Part shown: in pieces, positions 26,535-34,769 of the stretch
Layout: every line of letters begins with the position of its first letter
Numbering within the stretch: position 1 is the first letter of the stretch
Assembly (NCBI RefSeq): GCF_963668215.1
Contig: NZ_OY764190.1
Coordinates: 2,852,001-2,916,000, forward strand
Direction of reading: 5' to 3'
Origin: an uncultured Desulfosarcina sp.
GTDB lineage: Bacteria > Desulfobacterota > Desulfobacteria > Desulfobacterales > Desulfosarcinaceae
DNA length: 64,000 nucleotides
Translations under genes and position numbers: made by a program
The notes under the pieces: generated by a model
What the model was told of the DNA's origin: nothing
What the model saw: only the letters and a program-made list of their open reading frames with translations
The model's database searches: none

Positions 26535-27446
26535 CTACCGATTCAACAAGAGAGATTTGACGATACTGCTGACAAGTTTCGGGTTTTCCTTTAAGCGTCG
26601 GGTGGAGTAGCCGAACCAGTGGCGTCCGTAAGGCACATAGACCCGCATGGTATGGCCGGCATCGACGATGCTGCGCCGCAGTTCCGGCGTGACCCCGTAA
26701 AGCATCTGAAATTCATAGCGGTCCCGGGGCACCTGGTAGCGCTCGATGAGCTTCAGGGCGCCGTCCACCAAAGCCCGATCATGGGTGGCAATTCCCGGAT
26801 AAATGCCTTTTTGTAGAATCAACTCCAGGTCCTCGAGAAAATGGAAATTGATTTTCTCGTGCCGCTGAAAGGCGATGCGCCGCGGTTCTGCATAAATGCC
26901 CTTGCAGAGGCGGAAATTGAGCGGGACGTCCGGGTTGTGCAGATCCATGAGGTTGTCCAGGTCGCTTTTCGTGCGGCGCAGGTAGGCTTGGAGCACCAGC
27001 CCCACGTTTTTCGGAAACTCGGCTTTCAAACGGCGGAACAGGTCGATTTCCGGATCGACGCATCCGGAGTCTTCCATGTCAATGCGGATAAAATTGTCGT
27101 AATCGGCCGCTTTGGCCACGATGTCCCGGATGTGAGCATAGCAGACTTCGGTATCGATCAGCAGGCCGAACATGGTGGGCTTTACGGAGTAGTTGCCGTC
27201 GATGCCGGCGCTTTGAGCCGTTTCGATCAGGGCCAGATATTCGTCCCTGTTTCTGCGGGCTTCATCAAGACTCCGGATAAATTCGCCCAGGATATCAATG
27301 GTGGTTTTGATGCCATCGGTGTTCAGGGCTCGGCAGGCTGCCATGGCGGCATCGACATCCTCGCCGGCGATATAGGATCGGGAAAACAGCCATACGAATC
27401 GTTCGGGCAGCAGGGGGATGGTATTGGCGATGAGTCGGTTGATCAT
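26535..27446 (-). CDS. Proline dehydrogenase (PRODH domain protein)
   Basis: 303 residues, a monofunctional FAD TIM barrel. It oxidises proline to delta-1-pyrroline-5-carboxylate and passes electrons to quinone. Seen: IRIDMEDSGCVDPEIDLF, VLQAYLRRTKSDLDNL, FRLCKGIYAEPR, GIATHDRALVDGAL, FQMLYGV and the C-terminal substrate-binding arginine pair in WFGYSTRRLKENP. It lacks the P5C dehydrogenase half found in PutA, and no such gene is adjacent. It starts 6 bp after the HD-GYP gene stop, so both are on one transcript. Confidence 0.92.
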   Translation of the reverse strand: MINRLIANTIPLLPERFVWLFSRSYIAGEDVDAAMAACRALNTDGIKTTIDILGEFIRSLDEARRNRDEYLALIETAQSAGIDGNYSVKPTMFGLLIDTEVCYAHIRDIVAKAADYDNFIRIDMEDSGCVDPEIDLFRRLKAEFPKNVGLVLQAYLRRTKSDLDNLMDLHNPDVPLNFRLCKGIYAEPRRIAFQRHEKINFHFLEDLELILQKGIYPGIATHDRALVDGALKLIERYQVPRDRYEFQMLYGVTPELRRSIVDAGHTMRVYVPYGRHWFGYSTRRLKENPKLVSSIVKSLLLNR

Positions 27447-27452
27447 GGTGCT

Positions 27453-28715
27453 TCATGCATTGTTGCTTGCCGGATGGAGTTCGTTTTCCTTGAACCTGGC
27501 CTGGATGGCGCGGATAAAAGCAATCTGGTTGATAAAAATCTCCACCAGTTCGGGATCGAAATGGCTGCCGGCTTCCCGTCCTAGCCTTTCGATGCAGCGG
27601 GATTCGTCCCACGGTTCCTTGTAGCTGCGTTTGGAACTGAGGGCGTCATAGACGTCGGCAATGGCCACGATGCGCCCGAAAAGGGGGATCTCTTCTCCTT
27701 TTTTGCCGGGCAACGGGCCGTTGTTCCTGCTTTCATAGCCGGGCAGGGCCTTGCCGGAGAGGGGATCCACATGGCCGGGGTATCCGCTTCCGTCCCATTT
27801 TTCATGGTGGTTCAGGGCGATGATGGCGGCCGCTTCGTCGTAGTCCGATTGCAGGTTGGAAAAGAGGCGCGCACCGTGGACGGTATGGTGCTTCATGATT
27901 TCGTATTCCTCAAAGTTCAGCGGCGAGGGTTTTTTCAGGATCGTATCCGATATGGCCACTTTGCCCACGTCGTGGAGCATGGCCCCCATGTGCAGGATAT
28001 CTCTGGCTTTGTCGATCTCCTTGCGGTCGATTTTGCGGCGTTTGGCCCACTGTTCATAAATCTCCAGGGAGAAGCCTGCCACGCGGTTGACGTGGGCCCC
28101 GGTTTCCTGGGGATCGCGCATCTCGGCCATGCGGATCATCCGCAGGATCATCGCACGGGTCATCTGGGCGCGCTCCAAAGCTACGGTGGCGATCCCGGCG
28201 AAATGGAGCATCACTTTTTCGTCGATGCGGTTGAATGGCTGAACGCGATTTTCCTGATCTTTGGCATTAATGATCTGTAGAATTCCCAGGACATCTTTTT
28301 TGCTGCTCATCAGCGGAATGGTGAGCATGGAGCGGGTTACGTATCCCGACGCTTCATCGTATTTTTTGTTGAAATGGTAGCTCTTGGTGGGAGGCAGTTT
28401 GTAAACGTCCGGTATGTTCAACACCTTTGCCGTGGCTGCGGCAAAGCCGGCGATGCTCATCTCGTCGATGGGAATGGAGAACGTGGAAAAGATCAACTTT
28501 TCTCCATCCGGAAGCTGCTTTTGCAGCGTGGCATTCTGGGAATGGGCAACATTGAGCCGATTGCCTTCCCGGATGTAAATCGAACCGGCATCGGCGTTGA
28601 CAAACTGGCGCGCCCTCGTCAGCACCCGTTCCAGGAGGATGTCCAAGTCAAGGATCCGGTTCAGCTCGATTCCCAGCACCATCAGGGAGTCCAGTTTCTG
28701 CTTTTCGCTGAGCAT
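27453..28715 (-). CDS. GAF-HD-GYP protein, probable c-di-GMP phosphodiesterase
   Basis: 420 residues. An N-terminal GAF domain (residues ~10-165: RILDLDILLERVLTRARQFV, DAGSIYIREGNRL, LTIPLMSSKKDVLGILQIIN) is followed by an HD-GYP domain with ETGAHVNRVAGFS, GAMLHDVGKVAISD, KHHTVHGARLFS, HHEKWDGSGYPGHVD and IVAIADVYDALSSKRSYKEPW. Metal ligands and the GYP triplet are intact, so c-di-GMP hydrolysis is expected. A loop inserted after GYP (SGKALPGYESRNNGPLPGKK) is longer than usual. It leads the transcript that includes proline dehydrogenase. Confidence 0.93.
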   Translation of the reverse strand: MLSEKQKLDSLMVLGIELNRILDLDILLERVLTRARQFVNADAGSIYIREGNRLNVAHSQNATLQKQLPDGEKLIFSTFSIPIDEMSIAGFAAATAKVLNIPDVYKLPPTKSYHFNKKYDEASGYVTRSMLTIPLMSSKKDVLGILQIINAKDQENRVQPFNRIDEKVMLHFAGIATVALERAQMTRAMILRMIRMAEMRDPQETGAHVNRVAGFSLEIYEQWAKRRKIDRKEIDKARDILHMGAMLHDVGKVAISDTILKKPSPLNFEEYEIMKHHTVHGARLFSNLQSDYDEAAAIIALNHHEKWDGSGYPGHVDPLSGKALPGYESRNNGPLPGKKGEEIPLFGRIVAIADVYDALSSKRSYKEPWDESRCIERLGREAGSHFDPELVEIFINQIAFIRAIQARFKENELHPASNNA

Positions 28716-28900
28716 GGCGGTTTTCTCCGGGGAATGAGACTCGCACCCAATCTAACTGGCCGATGCCTCGCCCGTCAACTATAAAAAGGGCCGATGGCCG
28801 GCTCTGTTCGAGAAAAGAGGGAAAAATTGGCGGAATGGTCGGAATTCGTTGGTATGGGTTTGTTATTTTTCTCTTTTTCGTAAAAATAACAGTTAATGGG

Positions 28901-28929
28901 TTGACATACGGAGTGGCGATACCTATTTA
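28901..28929 (+). promoter_or_regulatory. Sigma-70 promoter of the tup regulator gene
   Basis: TTGACA (28901-28906) and TATTTA (28924-28929) with a 17-base spacer, 62 bases before the regulator start. The flanking sequence is AT-rich. Confidence 0.55.
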
Positions 28930-28991
28930 CTGACAAATCCCATGGGGAGATTCTCGCCCTAGCCGTAACCCCGAACAGAAAAGAACAAGCC

Positions 28992-29930
28992 ATGGCACAG
29001 ATGCTTTCAACCAAGGAAGTTGCCAAATTTTTGGGAATCAACGAAAAAATGGTGTACACGTTGATTTCCGACAAGGGCTTGCCGGCCTCCAAAGTGACCG
29101 GGAAGTGGATTTTCCCCCGGCATCTGGTGGAGCAGTGGGTCGAATCCAACACGGTCAATTACCCCCAGACGCACAAAGTACTGCCCCCCTACGACGGCTT
29201 GCTCGTGATCGCGGGAAGCAACGATATCCTTCTGGAAAAGGCCCTTTCCATTTTCAACGGCCGCTATTCCGGTCATCTGGCCGTCTTCGGCAACCTGGGC
29301 TCCGTGGGCGGCATCAATGCCTTGCGCAAAAGCCTGTGCCACATGGCCACCAGTCACCTCCTTCAGGAAAACGGCAGTGATTATAATTTCGATTTCCTGC
29401 AGGGGCAATTCGAGTCCATGCCCGTGGTGGTGAATTTCTGCAAACGGGACCAGGGCATCCTGCTCCAGGCCGGCAATCCGGGCAACATCAAAAGCGTGAA
29501 AGATCTGGGCAAGCCGGGCGTGCGGATCGTCAACCGCTCCCTGGCCACCGGCACCCGGCTGCTTTTCGACCGCGAATTGAAGCGGGCAGGGGTTGCCGGC
29601 GAACGCATTACCGGCTATGATAGCGAGGTGAACCGGCACATGGATGTCGGCCTGGAGATACTGGCCGGCCGGGCCGATGCCGGCCCCGGGATCCGACCGG
29701 TAGCGTCCCTGCTGGGCCTCGATTTTCTCCCCCTGTGCCAGGAACGCTACGATCTGGTGGTGACCCGTGAACGGTTTTTCGACCAGGGCGTTCAGTATTT
29801 TCTCGGCCTGCTGCACGAAAAGGCCTTTATCCAGGCAGCGGAAGAACTGCAAGGCTATGATGTGTCCATCAGCGGCAAAATGATTTTTCCCCATGAATTG
29901 GAGGTCGAGGAGGCCGAGCAGCAAGGCTGA
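28992..29930 (+). CDS. Regulator with excisionase-type HTH and periplasmic-binding-protein-like domain
   Basis: 312 residues. Residues 1-55 are a small HTH of the excisionase/MerR type (MLSTKEVAKFLGINEKMVYT, VTGKWIFPRHLVEQWV). The rest is a type-2 binding-protein fold like the molybdate/tungstate-binding domain found fused to such HTHs (LVIAGSNDILLEKAL, GTRLLFDRELKRAGV, DVGLEILAGRADAGPGIRPVA). It stands 150 bp before tupA on the same strand, so it probably senses tungstate or molybdate and controls the transporter. Start codon choice (28992 or 29001) is uncertain since the ribosome site is weak. Confidence 0.82.
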   Translation: MAQMLSTKEVAKFLGINEKMVYTLISDKGLPASKVTGKWIFPRHLVEQWVESNTVNYPQTHKVLPPYDGLLVIAGSNDILLEKALSIFNGRYSGHLAVFGNLGSVGGINALRKSLCHMATSHLLQENGSDYNFDFLQGQFESMPVVVNFCKRDQGILLQAGNPGNIKSVKDLGKPGVRIVNRSLATGTRLLFDRELKRAGVAGERITGYDSEVNRHMDVGLEILAGRADAGPGIRPVASLLGLDFLPLCQERYDLVVTRERFFDQGVQYFLGLLHEKAFIQAAEELQGYDVSISGKMIFPHELEVEEAEQQG

Positions 29931-30029
29931 ATTTCGGTATCCCTGATCGCCAACGAATCGTCGTACCTTACACCACATATCCCGTCACAGGCGACGGGCC
30001 ATATCAAAAGCTGTTTAATCCGAATAGCG

Positions 30030-30061
30030 AAGCCTGTCCGCAGCCTGTTGCGGAAAGGCTT
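30030..30061 (+). promoter_or_regulatory. Hairpin in the tupA leader
   Basis: AAGCCT (30030-30035) pairs with AGGCTT (30056-30061), and inner TCCGC pairs with GCGGA, giving a long stem just before the tupA ribosome site at 30071-30076. It could be a translation control element. I cannot match it to a known riboswitch by eye. Confidence 0.4.
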
Positions 30062-30080
30062 CCAGCCAGAGAGGTGTCGT

Positions 30081-30917
30081 ATGAAAAATACACGGAAAAT
30101 ATTGGCGAGAACCTGTTTGATTGGCGCACTGATCCTTCTGACCTCCCTGCCGGCAATGGCCGCCGACAAGGTGCTGATGATGGCCACCACCACCAGCACC
30201 GACAACACCGGGCTATTGGATTATCTGGCGCCTCATTTCACCAAAGCCACGGGAATCGAGCTGAAGTGGACCTCGGTGGGCACCGGCAAGGCCCTCAAAC
30301 TGGGCGAGAACTGTGATGTGGACGTCCTGCTGGTGCACGCTCCGGCGGCCGAAAAGAAGTACGTGGAACAGGGCTTCGGCGTGGACCGCCGGGAGATCAT
30401 GTACAACGATTTCGTGATTATCGGCGTGGCAGACGATCCGGCCGGCATCCGGGGAAAGAGCGTCGTCGATGCGCTGGGCGCCATTCGCGCCAAAAAAGCG
30501 GTTTTCGCCAGCCGCGGAGACAACTCGGGAACCAACAAAAAAGAGATTTCTCTGTGGACAGCTGCGGGCGGGGATGTGCCGGAAAAGGAAACCTGGTACG
30601 TTCAGACCGGTCAGGGCATGCTGGCCACCATCAACATCGCCGCGGAGCGCAAGGGCTATACCATGACCGACCGCGGCACCTACATCAAATATGCCGATAC
30701 GCTGAAAGGCAACCCGCCGCTGAAGGTTCTGGTGGAAGGCGACGCGATCCTGCTGAACCAGTACAGCGTCATGGCGGTCAACCCCAAGCGCTGCCCTGAT
30801 GCCAAGTATGACCTGGCGACGGCCTTTTCCGACTGGCTGGCAGGCGCCCAGGCCCAAAAGCTAATCCGCGATTTCAAATTGCTGGGCAAGCCGCTGTTCG
30901 TTCCCAATGCAAAATAG
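30081..30917 (+). CDS. tupA: Tungstate ABC transporter, substrate-binding protein
   Basis: 278 residues. Signal peptide MKNTRKILARTCLIGALILL...PAMAA, then KVLMMATTTSTDNTGLLDYL: the TTTST motif is the oxyanion-binding signature of TupA. Further family phrases: GTGKALKLGENCDVDVLLVHAP, VMYNDFVIIG-like IMYNDFVIIGVADDP, and FASRGDNSGTNKKE. It captures tungstate in the periplasm for W-enzymes such as formate dehydrogenase. ATG at 30081 follows GAGAGGTG. Followed directly by tupB. Confidence 0.93.
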   Translation: MKNTRKILARTCLIGALILLTSLPAMAADKVLMMATTTSTDNTGLLDYLAPHFTKATGIELKWTSVGTGKALKLGENCDVDVLLVHAPAAEKKYVEQGFGVDRREIMYNDFVIIGVADDPAGIRGKSVVDALGAIRAKKAVFASRGDNSGTNKKEISLWTAAGGDVPEKETWYVQTGQGMLATINIAAERKGYTMTDRGTYIKYADTLKGNPPLKVLVEGDAILLNQYSVMAVNPKRCPDAKYDLATAFSDWLAGAQAQKLIRDFKLLGKPLFVPNAK

Positions 30918-31604
30918 ATGGACTTTATCCTTGCCGGCTTCGTCGAAGCCATTCGTCTGCTTTTTGGCGGTGACGGCCAGACCTGGTCTGCGGTGGCCGC
31001 AACGCTGAAGGCGTCCACCGGGTCCATGGCGACCAGCCTGATATTGGGCATTCCCCTGGGATTCGTTCTGGGGTATTTCAATTTTCCGGCCAAACGCCAG
31101 GCCCGGCTGCTGGTGGATACGGCCCTGGCCCTGCCAACCGTTTTCATCGGCCTGGTGGTCTATGCCTTTATTTCCAACCGGGGGCCGCTGGGAGAGATGG
31201 GGCTGCTTTTTACCCTGCCCGGCATTGCCATCGGCCAGACCGTCCTGGCGCTACCCATCGTCATCGCCCTGAGTGCGACGGCCGTGGAGAGCATGGACCG
31301 TCATCTGCGGACCCTGCTGATCTCCCTGGGGGCCGGCCGGCGGCAATTGCTGCTCAGCAGCCTGTGGGAAGTTCGCTACGGGCTGCTGGCCGCCGGGCTG
31401 GCCGCCTATGGCAGGGTGATGACCGAAGTGGGCATTTCCATGATGGTGGGCGGCAACATCAAATGGCATACCCGCACCATCACCACGGCCATCGCCCTGG
31501 AAACCGGCAAGGGCATGTTTGCCACCGGTATCGCCCTGGGGTTGGTGCTCATCGGCATCGCATTTGCCGTTAATGTTTGTCTGTCGTTTCTAAGAAAAAA
31601 GTAG
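30918..31604 (+). CDS. tupB: Tungstate ABC transporter, permease
   Basis: 228 residues, about five to six membrane segments. Family features: TLKASTGSMATSLILGIPLGF, the LALPTVFIGLVVYAFIS segment, and the EAA-like loop LLISLGAGRRQLLLSSLWEVR. Its ATG follows the tupA stop with no gap. The gene is followed five bases after its stop by an inverted-repeat element that separates it from the ATPase gene. Confidence 0.92.
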   Translation: MDFILAGFVEAIRLLFGGDGQTWSAVAATLKASTGSMATSLILGIPLGFVLGYFNFPAKRQARLLVDTALALPTVFIGLVVYAFISNRGPLGEMGLLFTLPGIAIGQTVLALPIVIALSATAVESMDRHLRTLLISLGAGRRQLLLSSLWEVRYGLLAAGLAAYGRVMTEVGISMMVGGNIKWHTRTITTAIALETGKGMFATGIALGLVLIGIAFAVNVCLSFLRKK

Positions 31605-31608
31605 AAGG

Positions 31609-31730
31609 ACGGATTCGTAAAAAGGCCGATATCGGCGTTACGCTCATCCTTCGTCACTGCGGCGTACGCCAAGTACAGCCTCATTCCTCAGGATTCGCAA
31701 GCCTTGATCTCGGCCTTTTTACGAATCCGT
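31609..31730. mobile_element. MITE-like element between tupB and tupC, 122 bp
   Basis: A perfect 21-bp inverted repeat: 31609-31629 (begins ACGGATTCGTAAAAAGG) is the exact reverse complement of 31710-31730 (ends TTTTTACGAATCCGT). A further related arm, CTTTTACGAGTTCGTC, follows at 31743-31758. No coding capacity. Its position inside an operon and its precise ends suggest a non-autonomous mobile element or a repeat family; the 21-bp stem could also act as an attenuator. Confidence 0.7.
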
Positions 31731-31853
31731 CGGAAATGCGGCTTTTACGAGTTCGTCAAAAATTATGGTTCGAGGTCTGGTGTTCATTGATGCAGGTTCG
31801 ATAGCTGCTTGATTGAACGATCCATACCGGACGATCGAAAGGAGTCCCACGCG

Positions 31854-32879
31854 GTGCCCGATCCCATCTACCGGATTGAAAACCTGATCCACCGGTACAA
31901 CCGTCAGCCGGTCCTGGAGGTCGACCGGCTGACGGTCGCGCCTTCTTCCATCCTGGGGCTGGTGGGACCCAACGGCAGCGGGAAAAGTACGCTGCTGAAG
32001 CTCATGGCGTTTATTTTCCAGCCCACCGAAGGACGAATCCTGTTCAAGGGAAAGCCGGCCTTGCCTTTTGACGAAGCCATCCGTTCCCAGGTGACGCTTT
32101 TGACCCAGGAACCTTATCTGATGAAACGGACGGTGTTTAAAAACATCGCTTACGGGTTGAAGGTTCGCGGCGAACCCGGGGACTGGCGCCAGCCGGTCCA
32201 TGGTGCCCTGAACCAGGTCGGGCTGGATCCCGAGACTTTTTCCTCGCGGCAATGGGATGAACTGTCCGGCGGCGAGGCCCAGCGGGTGGCCCTGGCGGCC
32301 CGTCTGGTGCTGAAGCCTGCGGTGCTTTTGCTGGACGAACCTACCGCCAGTGTGGATGCCGCTTCCAGCGAACTGATCCGCAGCGCTTCTTTGCGGGCCC
32401 GCAGCGAATGGGGCACCACGTTGGTGATCGCCAGCCACGACCGCCAGTGGCTTCACGATGTCTGTGACGAAGTGATCCACCTGTTCAAGGGGAAGCCGGC
32501 GGGCAGCGGCAGGAGCAACATGATTTTCGGTCCCTGGACCCGCGGGGATGAAGACGCCTACGGCAAAAGGCTGGATGACGGTCAACGGCTTTGGGTATCC
32601 GTGCCGCCAAGCGCCGATGCCACCGCCTTTCTCGATCCCGGTGCCATCCGGATTCTCGGCGAGGGGGAAACCGCTGACAACCGCCAAACAGCGATTCTCA
32701 AAGGCACCGTGAACCGGCTCTCTTTGGAAAAGCAGAGCGGGGATCTGCTGGCCGATGTACGGGTCGGATCGTTGATCCTGGTGGTGCGGGTTGCCGAATC
32801 CCGACTGGCAGCCATGTCCCTGCACCGGGGCTGGCCGGTTTCTCTGGCGTACCGCCCTGAGAACATTCGCTGGCGGTAG
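31854..32879 (+). CDS. tupC: Tungstate ABC transporter, ATP-binding protein
   Basis: 341 residues. Walker A GPNGSGKST, Q-loop LLTQEPYLMKRT, signature LSGGEAQRVALAARL, Walker B AVLLLDEPTASVD, and switch H in VIASHDR. The C-terminal ~110 residues resemble the regulatory TOBE-type tail of molybdate/tungstate ATPases (RILGEGETAD, LKGTVNRLSLEKQSGDLLADV). The start is GTG at 31854 with AAGGAG about 9 bases upstream; an ATG at 31809 lacks such a site. It lies 249 bp after tupB, across a MITE-like element. Confidence 0.9.
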   Translation: MPDPIYRIENLIHRYNRQPVLEVDRLTVAPSSILGLVGPNGSGKSTLLKLMAFIFQPTEGRILFKGKPALPFDEAIRSQVTLLTQEPYLMKRTVFKNIAYGLKVRGEPGDWRQPVHGALNQVGLDPETFSSRQWDELSGGEAQRVALAARLVLKPAVLLLDEPTASVDAASSELIRSASLRARSEWGTTLVIASHDRQWLHDVCDEVIHLFKGKPAGSGRSNMIFGPWTRGDEDAYGKRLDDGQRLWVSVPPSADATAFLDPGAIRILGEGETADNRQTAILKGTVNRLSLEKQSGDLLADVRVGSLILVVRVAESRLAAMSLHRGWPVSLAYRPENIRWR

Positions 32880-32901
32880 GGTTTGGAAAGATTCCACTCC
32901 G

Positions 32902-33819
32902 ATGCTCAACCGCGATAACCTGTTCACCTGGCCGCCGGCTGTCTTTTTCTGGGCGCTGATCTGCGCCCTTTTGTGGGGAAGCGCCTTTCCCCTGGTCAAA
33001 ACCGGAATCGCCATGCTGTCCATCCAGGGCAGTACCGGTGGAAAACTCTATTTTGCCGCCTATCGCTTTCTTCTGGCCGGACTGATCATATTCGGCGGCG
33101 TATGGGTTTCGGGACGGTCCGTCGTTTTACCCCGCCTGGGCGATTATGGTGCCATGGCCGTAACCGGCCTTCTTCAGACGACCCTGCAGTACACCTTTTT
33201 CTATATCGGACTGTCCAACACCACGGGGGTGAAGGCGTCCATTATTATCAGTGCCGGCTCCTTCTTTCTGGCGTTGTGTTCTCACCTGTTTTTCAGGGAC
33301 GATCCAATCACCCTGCGGAAAAGTGCCGGGCTGATATTCGGTTTTCTGGGCATCCTTCTGGTCAACCTGCAGGGGGACGGGTTGGATTTCCATCTGACCT
33401 TGACCGGCGAAGGCTTCATCCTGCTGGCGGCCCTTTCCTCCACCCTGGCCATGGTGGTCGTCAAAAAGGTCTCCGTGCGTGTTTACCCGCCGCTCATGTG
33501 CGCATACCAGCTGGTTATCGGCGCCCTGGCACTGTTCCTGCTGGGGCTGTTTTTCGATCCCCCTTCGGTGATCGCATTCAGCGGCCCGTCACTGGGTTTG
33601 CTGCTTTACCTGAGTTTTCTTTCCGCCGCCGCTTTTTCCCTATGGTACCTGCTCATCCGGCACAACCGGCTTTCCAGTATCGCCGCCTATCGTTTTCTCA
33701 TCCCGGTATGTGCCGTCCTGCTTTCCGTTGCACTGCTGGAAAGCGAACACCTCGACTGGGCGGCTCTGACGGCGTTGGTGCTGGTTTGTCTGGGGATCGT
33801 GTTTACATCGCGTGAATAG
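32902..33819 (+). CDS. EamA/DMT-family transporter
   Basis: 305 residues with ten predicted membrane segments in two EamA repeats: ALICALLWGSAFPLVKTGIA begins the first and EGFILLAALSSTLAMVVVKK begins the second. Family members usually export amino acids or other metabolites. The start at 32902 is chosen because it precedes the first membrane segment closely and lies after the tupC stop. No substrate can be inferred. Confidence 0.88.
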   Translation: MLNRDNLFTWPPAVFFWALICALLWGSAFPLVKTGIAMLSIQGSTGGKLYFAAYRFLLAGLIIFGGVWVSGRSVVLPRLGDYGAMAVTGLLQTTLQYTFFYIGLSNTTGVKASIIISAGSFFLALCSHLFFRDDPITLRKSAGLIFGFLGILLVNLQGDGLDFHLTLTGEGFILLAALSSTLAMVVVKKVSVRVYPPLMCAYQLVIGALALFLLGLFFDPPSVIAFSGPSLGLLLYLSFLSAAAFSLWYLLIRHNRLSSIAAYRFLIPVCAVLLSVALLESEHLDWAALTALVLVCLGIVFTSRE

Positions 33820-33935
33820 GCATCGCGCGAGCAGGTTTGACGGGGGCAGATTTTCTATACGAAAGCTTGACCAATTCATTCGATTCGACTATTTTTCCAA
33901 TGATGACAATACTTCCGCCCTTAAGAGAAGAAGCA

Positions 33936-34769
33936 ATGGCCGAACCGCATCCAAAAAACCGGCGCCCCTTTTTTTCATGCTTTGTTTTTTTGTGGCTGGC
34001 CGCAATGACAACAGGCTGCATCCAACAGCCGGTGCAGCCCTGTCCGGAGGTTGCGGACTGTCCGCCCTGTTCCACGGAAAAGGCTGACCGGCTGGCCGGC
34101 GAGAATCGCACCCTTCAAAAAGAACTGGTTGCCGGCCGCGCCGAAATGGAGGATCTGGAACGCAGGATCGCCGATCTGGAAATTCAGTTGCTACAAAAGG
34201 AGGCGTTGACCATCGAACTGCAGCGCCGCGCCGCTTTACGCCAGCAGCGGTTGGACAGCGCCATTACCGAAGTCGTACGGACCAAGTCCAAGTTGCGCAC
34301 CATCGAAAGCAAAGCGGAAGCGGCATCCACCATCGCCGAGGCGGAGATTGCGGTCAAATCGCTGCAAAGCCGCGTTGATGAAGGGGCTCAGGATCAGATC
34401 GAGGTCCTGGAAAAAGCCAAACGCCTGCTCGAACAGAGCACCGCCGAATTCAAGGCCCGGAACTTCGGCGGGGCGCTTTACCTGGCCGTACAGTCGAAAA
34501 ACCAGATCGCTGCGGTGGACAACCGGTTTCAAGGACGCGATGAAGGCGCCGGGATGGCCGGTGAGACCGTCTTCAGCCATCCCCTGCGGCTAAAGGTCAT
34601 CAAGAACACCAACCTGCGGGAAGGACCGGGACTCGACTATAAGGTATGCAGCACCCTGGAAAGCGGTACGGCGATTGTGGGGCATGCCTATAAAGAGAAC
34701 TGGATCCGAATCGACACGGAAAAGGACCAGACCGGCTGGGTTCACCAGTCTCTGGTCACGGCCCGATAA
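33936..34769 (+). CDS. SH3-domain protein with coiled coil, probable lipoprotein
   Basis: 277 residues. A hydrophobic signal (FFSCFVFLWLAAMTTGC) ends at C28, a plausible though weak lipobox. Residues ~50-130 form a coiled coil (ADRLAGENRTLQKELVAGR, EDLERRIADLEIQLLQKEAL). The C-terminal ~65 residues are a bacterial SH3 domain (LRLKVIKNTNLREGPGLDYK, WIRIDTEKDQTGWVHQSLV), which often binds peptidoglycan. It overlaps the convergent diguanylate cyclase gene by 14 bp. An envelope role is inferred; no partner is seen. Confidence 0.8.
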   Translation: MAEPHPKNRRPFFSCFVFLWLAAMTTGCIQQPVQPCPEVADCPPCSTEKADRLAGENRTLQKELVAGRAEMEDLERRIADLEIQLLQKEALTIELQRRAALRQQRLDSAITEVVRTKSKLRTIESKAEAASTIAEAEIAVKSLQSRVDEGAQDQIEVLEKAKRLLEQSTAEFKARNFGGALYLAVQSKNQIAAVDNRFQGRDEGAGMAGETVFSHPLRLKVIKNTNLREGPGLDYKVCSTLESGTAIVGHAYKENWIRIDTEKDQTGWVHQSLVTAR

